From the NCBI GenBank assembly GCA_022823145.1, contig JAJDXS010000023.1:124001-188000 (forward strand): DNA of 64,000 nt, given 5' to 3'. Below, piece by piece: positions 10,252-18,404 of the stretch (position 1 is the stretch's first letter; the number at the start of each line of letters is the position of its first letter). Both the position numbers and the translations under genes were made by a program. The notes beneath the pieces are model-generated. The model searched no databases. It worked only from the letters and a program-made list of their open reading frames with translations, and had not been told where the DNA came from. This DNA is from Gemmatimonadota bacterium (GTDB lineage Bacteria; Gemmatimonadota; Gemmatimonadetes; Longimicrobiales; Gaopeijiaceae).

Positions 10252-10866
10252 CTAGCGGTTTCCCGGGCCAAGCCGGGGCACGTCGTCCTCCGGTTCCTCC
10301 TCGCGGGGGCCGAAGCGCACGAGCAGTCCCCCTGCGATGGAGGTCACGATCCATAGCAGCAGAGCCAAAGCCGCAGCTGCGCCATCGTCGACGAATCCGA
10401 TCGCCTCGCCGGCTGCTCCGGCCGCGAACCAGACGGCAAAGTTCTGAAGCTGGAAATCGAGCTGAGCTCCCCGCTTCATGCTCTGTAACGCTCTGACGAT
10501 CAGGTAAAGGACGGTCGCGCCAAAAGCGGGAACACTCAGCACCGCAGGAAGCGCGGTGATGAATCCCATCGCCGTCCCCACCGCACCGCTCGCCACGATC
10601 CACCCGGGCGACGGCGATTGCGTCTTCTTCACAGGCACCGTGGGCTTCTCTTCCTCCACCTGCACCGCCGGGACGGGCGCAGGCTCCTCACCCGTCATCA
10701 CCTCCTCGATCGCAGCCTCGGTTGCCGCCGGATCGATCCCCGCCTCCGATGCGATCCGCCGCAACTCCTCGACGGTCAGCGAGTCCCCCCGCGCATCGAT
10801 CTCGGCCGCCCGCTGCAGGATCAGCGTAACTTGTGAGGCGGATATGCGTGCCGGTGAATCGCTCAT
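10252..10866 (-). CDS. 2TM-type membrane protein with helical N-terminal domain
   Basis: 204 aa from the ATG at 10866. The open frame runs further upstream, but that part overlaps the divergent epimerase promoter and looks non-coding. Residues 1-60 form a helical, winged-helix-like domain (ISASQVTLILQRAAEID, then EAGIDPAATEAAI). A Pro/Glu-rich linker follows, then two hydrophobic hairpins at about 105-145 and 155-190, ending in an acidic tail (GPREEEPEDD). Many relatives pair a SHOCT- or DUF-type N-domain with a membrane hairpin. The function is unknown. A decayed copy of the same gene lies at 12478-12765 on the other strand, beyond the epimerase. Confidence 0.7.
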   Translation of the reverse strand: MSDSPARISASQVTLILQRAAEIDARGDSLTVEELRRIASEAGIDPAATEAAIEEVMTGEEPAPVPAVQVEEEKPTVPVKKTQSPSPGWIVASGAVGTAMGFITALPAVLSVPAFGATVLYLIVRALQSMKRGAQLDFQLQNFAVWFAAGAAGEAIGFVDDGAAAALALLLWIVTSIAGGLLVRFGPREEEPEDDVPRLGPGNR

Positions 10867-11023
10867 GGGTCGTCTCCCGCGGGGTCTGGCCGGATCGCGC
10901 GCAAATCTCAACCCAACCGGGCCCGCTCGCAACCTGCGGAACCAGGGAACCGCCGCGCCGAGCGAGAGTATCCACCACACAGCACGCCGATAGCGCAGAC
11001 CGGCAGCCCGGATCGTAAGGCCG

Positions 11024-12475
11024 ATGCCCAAGGAAGCAGCAAACAAGCCCGTCGTCCTCGTCACGGGAGCCAGCGGCTACGTCGGCGGCCGTCTGGTCCC
11101 GGCCCTGGAGGAAGGTGGAGCGCGTGTTCGCTGCCTCGCCCGCACCCCTGGCTACCTGGCCGGTCGCTTCTCGCCCGCCACCGGGATCGCCCGGGGCGAC
11201 GTACTCGACCCCGGTTCGCTTCTCTCGGCGCTGGAAGGCGTCCACACGGCGTACTACCTCGTCCACTCGATGGGGTCCGGCGCCGACTTCGAGGAGCAGG
11301 ACCGCGTCGGCGCGCGCAACTTCGCCCGCGCGGCCCGGCGGCGGGGTGTACGGCGCGTGATCTACCTGGGCGGCCTGGGCGGCGACGACCGCCTCTCGCC
11401 CCACCTCGCGAGCCGCCGGGAGGTGGGCGAGATCCTGGCCGCCGAGGGGCCGCCCACGCTGGAGTTCCGCGCGTCGATCATCATCGGGTCGGGGTCGCTG
11501 TCGTTCGAACTCGTGCGCCACCTGGTCAACAAGCTCCCCGTGATGGTGACGCCGCGCTGGGTGCGCGCCACTGCTCAGCCGATTTCCATCGACGATGTCG
11601 TCACCTATCTCCTCCTGGCCCTCGACCTGAAGGAGGACGGCAGCACGGTGTTCGAGATCGGAGGGCCGCAGCGCCTTTCCTACGGACAACTCATGCGGGA
11701 ATACGCCCGCCAGATCGGCGTGAGGCGTCTCATGATCCCGGTTCCGTTCCTCACGCCCCGGATTTCCGGTCTTTGGCTCGGGCTCGTGACGCCCCTCTAC
11801 GCCCGCACGGGCAGGAAGCTGATCGACAGCCTGCGCAACGATACGGTGGTGCGCGATCCGTCGGCCCTGGAGCGGTTTCCGGTGAGGCCACTCGGGGTCG
11901 GCGACGCGATTGCGGCGGCCCTTCGGGAAGAGGACCGCGCAATGGCCCGCACGCGGTGGAGCGACGCCGTTTCCTCGGGTGGCACGACGCCGACGTGGGG
12001 CAGCCGACGCTTCGGCTCGCGAGTCGTGGATCGGCAGCAGGCGGTCGCGCGCGTGGAGCCGGACCCTGCCTTCGGGCCGATTCAGCGCATCGGCGGTACG
12101 CAGGGCTGGTACTTCGCCACCTGGCTGTGGGCGTTGCGAGGTGGGATCGACCTGCTGCTCGGCGGGGTCGGCATGCGGCGCGGGCGCCGGCATCCGATCG
12201 AGTTGCGCCCCGGCGACCCGCTCGACTTCTGGCGCGTCGAAGCCTTCGAGGCGGGCCGGCTGCTGCGACTGCGCGCGGAGATGAAGCTGCCGGGGCGTGC
12301 GTGGCTGCAGTTCGAAGTCGAACCCGCTGACGGAGGCAGCCGGATCACTCAGACAGCGGTCTTCGATCCGCTCGGACTGGGAGGATTGCTGTACTGGTAC
12401 GGGCTGTACCCCGTGCACTGGCTCATCTTCCGCGGGATGCTGCGGGGGATCGTGCGTCGGGCCGAGGGTAACTGA
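11024..12475 (+). CDS. NAD(P)-binding epimerase-type SDR with C-terminal DUF2867 domain
   Basis: 483 aa. The N-terminal half is an extended/atypical short-chain dehydrogenase. The Rossmann motif VTGASGYVGGRL is at about residue 12, and the substrate region holds VHSMGSGADFEEQD. The C-terminal part, from about 325, is the DUF2867 SRPBCC-like cup (GWYFATWLWALRGGID, HPIELRPGDPLDFWRVE, ending in a YWYGLYPVHWLIF helix). These two-domain proteins are around 480-500 aa, so this one looks intact. The substrate is unknown; related proteins are annotated as NAD-dependent epimerases or complex I-like assembly factors. It is flanked by two inverted copies of the 2TM gene. Confidence 0.88.
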   Translation: MPKEAANKPVVLVTGASGYVGGRLVPALEEGGARVRCLARTPGYLAGRFSPATGIARGDVLDPGSLLSALEGVHTAYYLVHSMGSGADFEEQDRVGARNFARAARRRGVRRVIYLGGLGGDDRLSPHLASRREVGEILAAEGPPTLEFRASIIIGSGSLSFELVRHLVNKLPVMVTPRWVRATAQPISIDDVVTYLLLALDLKEDGSTVFEIGGPQRLSYGQLMREYARQIGVRRLMIPVPFLTPRISGLWLGLVTPLYARTGRKLIDSLRNDTVVRDPSALERFPVRPLGVGDAIAAALREEDRAMARTRWSDAVSSGGTTPTWGSRRFGSRVVDRQQAVARVEPDPAFGPIQRIGGTQGWYFATWLWALRGGIDLLLGGVGMRRGRRHPIELRPGDPLDFWRVEAFEAGRLLRLRAEMKLPGRAWLQFEVEPADGGSRITQTAVFDPLGLGGLLYWYGLYPVHWLIFRGMLRGIVRRAEGN

Positions 12476-12477
12476 GG

Positions 12478-12765
12478 CGGATCGCGGCCGAAGCGGGAAT
12501 TGATCCGGAGGCGACCGAAGCCGCGATTCGGGAAGTGGCATCCGCAGAAGAGGCTGCGCCCGTCCAGGCGGCGGAGGAGGCAGGCACCTTTGTGCCGATG
12601 GCGACGGACGCGTCCAAAGTCCCCGCAAAGGCCTCGCAATCTTGCTTCTCCTGGCCGCATCCTCGCCGGGACAGCTCTGTCGTCGGGGGCCTGCTGGTGA
12701 AGTTCGGGCCCCGAGAGGAGGACCCCGAAGGCGACATGCCCCGGATCGGGTCGGGAGGGCACTAG
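12478..12765 (+). pseudogene. Decayed inverted copy of the 2TM membrane-protein gene
   Basis: Directly after the epimerase stop, the frame reads RIAAEAGIDPEATEAAI and, after a non-hydrophobic middle, GGLLVKFGPREEDPEGD-PRIG, ending at TAG 12763-12765. These match the intact gene at 10252-10866 (RIASEAGIDPAATEAAI and GGLLVRFGPREEEPEDDVPRLG). The start codon, the first about 35 codons and the whole double-hairpin membrane core are missing. The two copies point away from each other on either side of the epimerase. This is a remnant of a duplication with inversion, or of neighbouring paralogs, truncated at the epimerase 3' end. Confidence 0.8.
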
Positions 12766-12785
12766 CGCGGGACGTTTCGCCGTCC

Positions 12786-14186
12786 CTACGATCCCCCCGT
12801 CCCCAGCGCCCTCGCCAGAAACTCTACCGCGCGCGGGATGGCCTCGTCGAGCCCGAGAACGTCATGCCCACCGCCCTCGTAGATGAACGCCTCGAAGTCG
12901 GGCGCGCCGCGTCCAAGGGCTTCCATCCTCTCGATCAACGCTCTCGCCTGCGACACCGAGACGGTCGCGTCGATGGTGCCGTGGTGCAGTTGCACCGAAG
13001 GCAGATCGGCCGCCCATAGCGCGGACGAGCGGCGGACGAGCTCGAGCCGCGTCTCGGAGCGGGTCAGGTCGCCGCGGATGTAGGGCTGCACGACGGTCGA
13101 GTCGAGGTGCGCGACCCCGGTCAGCCTGCGCGGCATGCGCACGGCGGCCTCGCGCACGATCTCGCGAACCCAGTCGTCGAAGAAATAGGTCGGGCCGAAG
13201 AAGGTTACGATCCGGGCGATCCGTTCATCGCGGACACCGGCCAGGAGCGCGACCCCGCCTCCCCGACTGCCGCCGAACATGTTGATGGAGTCCGGTCTCG
13301 CCTCGGGTATCGTCTCGATGGTCAGATTCAGCAGGGCCAGCACGTCGTCCACGTCGTAGTTCCAGTGGCTGGACGGGCCTTCCGAGACCCAGGTGCTGTC
13401 GCCGTATTCCAGCGGCTCGCTCCGAAACGACGGGATCACATACACGAACCGGTCGCGAAGATCCCCGAGCGCGATCGCCGCGATGATGATGTCGCCGATC
13501 GACACCCCGTTCTCGCCCCCGTGCAGATAGGCCAGAATGGGCAGGCGCCGCTCCTCCGCCCCATCCGGCACGATGATCGCGCCGTAGTGCCGCGACCCGC
13601 CCACCGTGTGGGACACGATTCGCAGCACGGTGGGCGTCCCGACCAGATCCAGTGGCCCCTCGAGCTCCACGCGCGCACCGACCACCGACACGTCCCGTGC
13701 GGCCCAGTCCGCGCGCACCGTGCCAATCTCCGCATCGGTCGCAGGCATGAAGAGCGTATCGAGTTCGGCCTCGAGGTCGAGAGAAACCGCCGTCGCGGTG
13801 GCGGTCGCCTCTGCCGCGGTGAGAGCGAGGGTCTGGTCACCGGATTCGGGTCCGAGGGTCCAGGTCGTGGCCGCCCGTCCGTCGCTGTCGGTGGTGGCCG
13901 AGGGGGGGTCGGCCGTCCCGTGTCCCGCGCCGGGTGTGAACGCGACGCTCTGTCCGGCCATGGCCTGACCGTCCTGGTCCAGGACCCGGACCACGACGGG
14001 ATCCACCAGCGAGAGTCCGTGCACGGCGCGCTGGCCGTCGCCCGAGACCACCTGGAGGGTCGTCGGCGCGGGAGGTTCGGGTGGTGCCTCGATCAGCCTG
14101 ACGGCCTCGTCGCAGGCGGCGAGGACGACGAGGGTGAGGAGGGTCAGGAGGGCGAACGGTGGGCGACGAAAGAGGCTTGGGCGCAT
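12786..14186 (-). CDS. Secreted alpha/beta-hydrolase (esterase-like) lipoprotein with N-terminal Ig-like domain
   Basis: 466 aa. A signal peptide ends at the lipobox VLAAC (Cys about 25). Residues about 40-135 form an invasin-like Big_1 domain (TTLQVVSGDGQ, then QDGQAMAGQSVAF and TDSDGRAATTWTLG). The C-terminal alpha/beta-hydrolase starts near residue 170. Its oxyanion strand is ILAYLHGGENG, the nucleophile elbow is GGSRGGG, the likely acid is the Asp in HHGTIDATVS, and the His is in EGGGHDVLG. Fold and triad are those of dienelactone hydrolase or prolyl-oligopeptidase-like esterases. The substrate is unknown. It is probably anchored in the outer membrane facing the periplasm or the exterior. 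Confidence 0.85.
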   Translation of the reverse strand: MRPSLFRRPPFALLTLLTLVVLAACDEAVRLIEAPPEPPAPTTLQVVSGDGQRAVHGLSLVDPVVVRVLDQDGQAMAGQSVAFTPGAGHGTADPPSATTDSDGRAATTWTLGPESGDQTLALTAAEATATATAVSLDLEAELDTLFMPATDAEIGTVRADWAARDVSVVGARVELEGPLDLVGTPTVLRIVSHTVGGSRHYGAIIVPDGAEERRLPILAYLHGGENGVSIGDIIIAAIALGDLRDRFVYVIPSFRSEPLEYGDSTWVSEGPSSHWNYDVDDVLALLNLTIETIPEARPDSINMFGGSRGGGVALLAGVRDERIARIVTFFGPTYFFDDWVREIVREAAVRMPRRLTGVAHLDSTVVQPYIRGDLTRSETRLELVRRSSALWAADLPSVQLHHGTIDATVSVSQARALIERMEALGRGAPDFEAFIYEGGGHDVLGLDEAIPRAVEFLARALGTGGS

Positions 14187-14466
14187 GTCGGGACACGGTG
14201 CGGGAAGGGGGCGTGTGCGACGCCGCGGGTCGACAACTACGATGGCGGCGCAACCGGCGGTGGATCAATAGCGGGCAATGTGAACGCGCTGCACGGAGGG
14301 TTCAACCGTTGCGGGACCACTCGAGCTCCGTCGGGACCGGCCGCCGATTCGATCGCGCTCAAGCGCCTGCCAGCTACCCACGTGTCTCGCTGGACCGAGC
14401 CGGGAAACCGCCGCAACTTCAAGTCCGGTCATCACCCACGCGGCAAGCGCCCGAGAGAGACGCCAA

Positions 14467-14799
14467 ATGCCCAACCTCAACCTCTTCCCCCACCCGCTCA
14501 CCGGCACGCCCTACGGCACGGCGCTCGACCTGTGCCTGATCCTGGGTGCGCTGGTCTTGCTGGTGTCGGTCATTACACGTGAATGGTTGGCGCGCAAGGG
14601 AGGATACCAGCCGGGAGGGGAGGACTACCGGTGGGCGGTCGTCCGCGAGCGAACAACTCCTGTGGCCTTCCAGGGCCTCAACATCCCGTCCACGCGACTC
14701 ACCGAGTCGATTTCGGCAGGGAAGTACCCGGAATATCGAGACTACCAGGGCAGCACACCGATGCTGGTCCCCGGGCCGCGATTCGGAGGTGCCACGTGA
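14467..14799 (+). CDS. Short DUF1295-like membrane protein, probably a remnant
   Basis: 110 aa with one clear membrane helix (residues about 17-38). The piece GGEDYRWAVVRERT matches the GEDYR-RERxG signature of the DUF1295 steroid/isoprenylcysteine-type methyltransferase-reductase family. The later KYPEYRDYQGSTPMLVPGP matches the family's C-terminal YPEY-YQRRTS-FIPWP end. The four to five membrane helices normally between these parts are missing. It is therefore either an internally deleted relic or a genuine mini-protein. It overlaps the next gene by GTGA, so it may still be translated and couple the downstream start. Confidence 0.55.
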   Translation: MPNLNLFPHPLTGTPYGTALDLCLILGALVLLVSVITREWLARKGGYQPGGEDYRWAVVRERTTPVAFQGLNIPSTRLTESISAGKYPEYRDYQGSTPMLVPGPRFGGAT

Positions 14800-15977
14800 C
14801 CGGCGCGGAGGAGGGGTACCCGAGCCGCCGCACCTTCCTCGCCTCGGCCGCCGGCATCGCTCTCGCGGGCGTGAGAACCGGCTGCACCCGACCGGCCTCG
14901 GAGCCCGGCCAGTCCCGATCCGACCTCTTCGTCGTCAACATGCTCGGCGGCATCCGGAACCCGAACGTCCCCAGGTCGGGCGGGCCTTCAGGAGCCCTGG
15001 AAGGTGAGCAGCGCACCTCGCTCGACGACCGGGCGCTCGCCGACGCAGTCGCCTCCGGCACTGCGGCCGTCAACACCACGGTCGGCTACGTTGCAGGCCC
15101 TCGGGAGCCGTTCGAGAGCTCGGTCGCCGACATCGCACGGTGGAACCGCATCATCCGCGCACACCCCGAGGCGCTCCTCAAGGTCTGGGGGGCCAGCGAC
15201 ATCGAGCGCGCGGCACGCGAGGGCAAGGTCGGGATTATCCAGGGCTTCCAGAACGCCGCCATGATGGGTGACGACGCAGGGCGTGTCGGCGTCTTTGCCG
15301 GGCTGGGCGTGAAGATCATCCAGCTCACCTACAACGTCGCCAACCAGCTCGGGCACGGTTCGATGGTGCCGGAGAATGCGGGGCTCACCGAGTTCGGGCG
15401 CGAAGTGGTGGCCGAACTCAACGCCACCCGCACGCTGGTGGACCTGAGCCACAGCGGCGAGCAAACCTGCCTGGACGCCATCGACGCGTCCACCGAACCC
15501 ATCGCGATCACGCACACCGGCTGCCGGGCGGTGACCGACCTGCCGCGCAACAAGACGGACCGGGAGCTGCGCCTCGTGGCCGAGGGCGGGGGCATCGTCG
15601 GAATCTACTTCATGCCATTCCTCGCGGCCGACGGCATGGCCGTGGCGGACGACGTGGTTCGACACATCGAGCACGCCGTCCAGGTGTGCGGGGAGGACCA
15701 CGTCGGAATCGGCACCGACGGAGGGACGACCGCCCACGATGACATGGAAGCAGCCTACGAAGCGGCCCGCCGGGACGTCGAGGCACGCCGCGCGGCAGGG
15801 ATCGGCGCCGCGGGTGAACGCGCCGGAGTCGTGCCGTTCATCCCCGACCTGCAGGGCCCGGACCAGTTCCGGAAGCTCGCCGACATGCTCCGGGACCGCG
15901 GGCACACGGCTGAGCGCGTGGAGAAGATCCTGGGGCGCAACGCGCTTCGTGTGATGCGGGGAGTGTGGGGAAGGTAA
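14796..15977 (+). CDS. Peptidase M19 (renal dipeptidase)-like protein with altered metal site
   Basis: 393 aa from the GTG at 14796, which overlaps the stop of the upstream gene. A twin-arginine-like signal (SRRTFLASAAGIALAG) and a Cys at about 30 suggest export. The fold is that of membrane dipeptidase: LVDLSHSG (His219 here) and AITHTGCRAV (His240) keep the second pair of metal ligands, and VGIGTDGG corresponds to the GxGxDFDG strand. The N-terminal DGHND, whose His and Asp hold the first zinc, is replaced by DLFVVNML. The bridging Glu (GIEGG) is Gln149 (GIIQG). It may bind one metal or be a non-dipeptidase paralog. Confidence 0.82.
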   Translation: MTGAEEGYPSRRTFLASAAGIALAGVRTGCTRPASEPGQSRSDLFVVNMLGGIRNPNVPRSGGPSGALEGEQRTSLDDRALADAVASGTAAVNTTVGYVAGPREPFESSVADIARWNRIIRAHPEALLKVWGASDIERAAREGKVGIIQGFQNAAMMGDDAGRVGVFAGLGVKIIQLTYNVANQLGHGSMVPENAGLTEFGREVVAELNATRTLVDLSHSGEQTCLDAIDASTEPIAITHTGCRAVTDLPRNKTDRELRLVAEGGGIVGIYFMPFLAADGMAVADDVVRHIEHAVQVCGEDHVGIGTDGGTTAHDDMEAAYEAARRDVEARRAAGIGAAGERAGVVPFIPDLQGPDQFRKLADMLRDRGHTAERVEKILGRNALRVMRGVWGR

Positions 15978-16036
15978 TAGCAGGGCGATTGGACGCTGAT
16001 TTCGATTGAGAATCGGCCGCCAGGTTGAAATACCGC

Positions 16037-16282
16037 TCAGCTGCCGAGGGTGGCCTCACGTCCCGAATGCATCCCCAGCCTTCGCCGCACCCGCTCGACC
16101 CGCCGGCGGTTCACACCGAAATCGAACAGTCCCACCCGGGACACCGACTGGACATGTACGACGCCGTCGGCCGGATAGAAGCGGAACTCGAGGTCATCGC
16201 GGAACCCGAGCAGCGTGCGGCATACCGCGTGCAGGTACTCGTCGTTGGCCGTCTTCACCTCGATGCGACGCTGGGGACTCAC
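16037..16282 (-). pseudogene. C-terminal fragment of a DUF1499 protein
   Basis: The frame from GTG 16282 encodes about 80 residues typical of the C-terminal two-thirds of DUF1499 proteins: ANDEYLHAVCRT, then DDLEFRFYPADGVVHVQSVSRVG and DFGVNRRRVE. The family's N-terminal Cys-containing part and first strand are missing. In its place, in another frame, lies the end of the amidohydrolase gene, whose stop at 16194 is inside this fragment. A deletion probably joined the two genes out of frame. It could still be translated by coupling, but it is best treated as a fragment. Confidence 0.7.
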
Positions 16283-18047
16283 CGCGGACCCTCCGCGACG
16301 CGAGCACCTTGCCGGGCAGGGTCAGCAGGATCTCGCCGTGCTCGACCACGAATTCGCCGTTGACCAGCACGTGGTCGATCCCCGTCGAGTGCTGGTGGGG
16401 GTCCACGAAGGTGGCCTGATCCGCGATCGTCTCCAGGTCGAACACCACGAGGTCGGCCCAGTGGCCCTCGCGGATCTCGCCCCGATCGGCGAGGCCCATG
16501 ATGAGCGCCGGGAGCGATGTCTGCGCACGGATGGCGGATTCGAGGGAAAGAGCGCCGACGGTCAGCGCGTAGTGCCTGATCTTGCGAGGAAAGGTGCCGT
16601 AGAAGCGCGGGTGGACGGGACCGTCGCCGGGCCAGCCGATGCCTCCGTCCGAAGCCGTGGCGACCCACGGTTGCGCGGCGTAGTTCTCCACGTCGATTTC
16701 CGACATCGAGAACCCGCGCATGCGCCCACCACCGCGTCGGTCGCGATCGCCTTCCAGCTGTAGCGCGATCGCCGTCTCCACCGGATCCTCGTCGCGCAGG
16801 TCGGCCACCTCCTGCAGGTTCATGCCCACGTAGTCCGAGATCGGGTGGTCGAAGATCACAATGCGGTCGGTTCCTCCGCGCCGCCCGATCTCGTGCACGA
16901 TGTCGGTGCGGATCCGCGCCGCCGTTTCGGGATCCTGCAACCTCATCTCCAGCATATCGGCTGGCGGGCGCCTGTCCCGAGGGCCGTCGGCATCCGGATC
17001 GCTCAGCGCCCACCGCGGCACCAGCACGGTGTTCCCGTCGGAGCCGCTGGTGGGGTAGGGGTACTGGTCCGCCCACACCCGCACCCCCTCGTCGCGGGCC
17101 CGCTGGATGAGCTGGATCGCCGAAGCGCTCGACCCCCAGTACGCCACGCCCTTGGCCTTGATGTGCGACGCGACCACGCGCACCCCCGTGCGGCGCCCGA
17201 TCTCGATCGTCTCCATGACCGCGTCCTGCAGCGTGGGCGGGCGCCCCTCGTGCTGGCTGGGCAGGTACCACATCGGATCCGCGCCCTCGGCCCGCTCATG
17301 CGAGATGTAGACGCCGTCGTAAGGAACCAGCTCGGCGGCCAGAGCGGCGACCTCGTCGGTCGTGCTCCAGCGGCCCGGCGCGTACTCGAGCCCCGCCGAG
17401 AGGCCGACGGCACCCTCCTCCAGCGCCTGGCGGACCAGCGCCGCCATCCGCGCCGTCTCCTCCGCCGTGGAGGGGCGCAGATAGTCATACCCCATCACCC
17501 TCTCCCGCACGGTTCCGTGACCCACCATCAGCATGACATTCGGGCCCACGCCCTGTCGTTCGAGCGTGGCGCGCTGGTCGGCGACCGGCCACGGCGAGCG
17601 CCCGTCCTGGTTGACCACGATGGTGGTGACGCCCTGCGAGACCACGTTGGGCGCCGACTTTCGGTGAGTGGAGTCGTTGCGGATGGAGCGGCCGAACCGC
17701 CCGCTGCCGCCGTCGTCCGCGTGCGAGTGGATGTCGATGAAGCCGGGTGACACGTAGCGGCCGCTGGCGTCGATCTCACGATCGGCGGTGGCCCCGGTCA
17801 GGTCGCCGAGGGCGGCGATCCGGCCCTCGCGCACGCCGATGTCCGCGCGGAACCATGGATTGCCGGTGCCGTCGAGGACGCGGCCGCCGCGCACGAGGAG
17901 ATCGAAGTGCCGAGCGTCCTGCGCGGAGAGGGGAGCGGTGAAGCCGGCCGGCGGCGAGAGGGCCGCGAAGAGGGCCAGCGCGGCGGCGACGGCGAGGGAA
18001 ACGATGCGGGCAGACCCCGCGAACAGTCGAGGATTGCGCATGAGCAT
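16194..18047 (-). CDS. Secreted amidohydrolase, N-acyl-D-amino-acid deacylase family
   Basis: About 617 aa from the ATG at 18047; an ATG at 18092 would add 15 residues. A signal peptide with a long Ala/Leu core ends in SAQD. The amidohydrolase domain shows FDLLVRGGRVLDGTG, the metal motif GFIDIHSHADD, GVTTIVVNQDG and the late SDGG (WVATASDGGIG), ending with VLVNGEFVVEHGE. The standard D-aminoacylase metal ligands look complete, unlike the paralog at 740-2389. The last about 25 residues (after GKVLASRR) are read out of frame through a DUF1499 fragment, so the native C-terminus has been replaced. The likely role is hydrolysis of N-acyl-D-amino acids or peptidoglycan-derived compounds outside the inner membrane. 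Confidence 0.88.
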   Translation of the reverse strand: MLMRNPRLFAGSARIVSLAVAAALALFAALSPPAGFTAPLSAQDARHFDLLVRGGRVLDGTGNPWFRADIGVREGRIAALGDLTGATADREIDASGRYVSPGFIDIHSHADDGGSGRFGRSIRNDSTHRKSAPNVVSQGVTTIVVNQDGRSPWPVADQRATLERQGVGPNVMLMVGHGTVRERVMGYDYLRPSTAEETARMAALVRQALEEGAVGLSAGLEYAPGRWSTTDEVAALAAELVPYDGVYISHERAEGADPMWYLPSQHEGRPPTLQDAVMETIEIGRRTGVRVVASHIKAKGVAYWGSSASAIQLIQRARDEGVRVWADQYPYPTSGSDGNTVLVPRWALSDPDADGPRDRRPPADMLEMRLQDPETAARIRTDIVHEIGRRGGTDRIVIFDHPISDYVGMNLQEVADLRDEDPVETAIALQLEGDRDRRGGGRMRGFSMSEIDVENYAAQPWVATASDGGIGWPGDGPVHPRFYGTFPRKIRHYALTVGALSLESAIRAQTSLPALIMGLADRGEIREGHWADLVVFDLETIADQATFVDPHQHSTGIDHVLVNGEFVVEHGEILLTLPGKVLASRRVRGESPASHRGEDGQRRVPARGMPHAARVPR

Positions 18048-18134
18048 GTCGGAATCCGGAGGGGTGCGGCGACAGGAGTTGCTGGAGCCCATTGTAAGGT
18101 TGGCGCGGTCGGCTAGCGAATGGGATGGTTAGGG

Positions 18135-18163
18135 TGTTATCATGCTAAGACAAGATGATAACA
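18135..18163. promoter_or_regulatory. Inverted repeat, probable VapB operator
   Basis: TGTTATCAT at 18135-18143 and ATGATAACA at 18155-18163 are perfect 9-bp inverted arms separated by 11 nt. The repeat ends 13 nt before the antitoxin start at 18177. Ribbon-helix-helix antitoxins bind such repeats to repress their own operon, so this is a good autoregulation site. Its position also overlaps the likely -10 region and the ribosome binding region. Confidence 0.7.
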
Positions 18164-18176
18164 TCGAGGCGCAGCC

Positions 18177-18404
18177 ATGATTCGAACACAGGTTTCTCTG
18201 GGCGCGGAGTTGTATGAGCGCGCCAGGGCGCTGGCCAGGCGCCAGGGGATCTCCTTTGCGGAGTTGTGCCGCCGGAGCCTGAGCGAGACCCTCTCGCGTG
18301 TTTCCAGCGACAAGCCGTGGATGTCCTACGTCGGCGTCCTGGATGGTCGCGAGGACGACAGCTGCACCGTTGACGAGGTCGTCTACGGGCGCGAGACGCC
18401 TTGA
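18177..18404 (+). CDS. Ribbon-helix-helix antitoxin of a VapBC-type module
   Basis: 75 aa. The N-terminus has the CopG/RHH pattern: a strand (IRTQVSLG) for DNA contact, then helix A (ELYERARALARRQG) and helix B after ISFAEL. The C-terminal tail, rich in Asp and Glu (GREDDSCTVDEVV), would be the disordered toxin-binding part. It overlaps the toxin gene by TTGA, the standard antitoxin-first coupling. A perfect inverted repeat lies just upstream. The role is to neutralise the PIN toxin and repress the operon. Confidence 0.85.
   Translation: MIRTQVSLGAELYERARALARRQGISFAELCRRSLSETLSRVSSDKPWMSYVGVLDGREDDSCTVDEVVYGRETP

Noticed and set aside
10688-12628. Minus-strand open frame of about 646 codons opposite the epimerase
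   Set aside because: The epimerase and 2TM genes explain the DNA. The antisense frame lacks any family motif.
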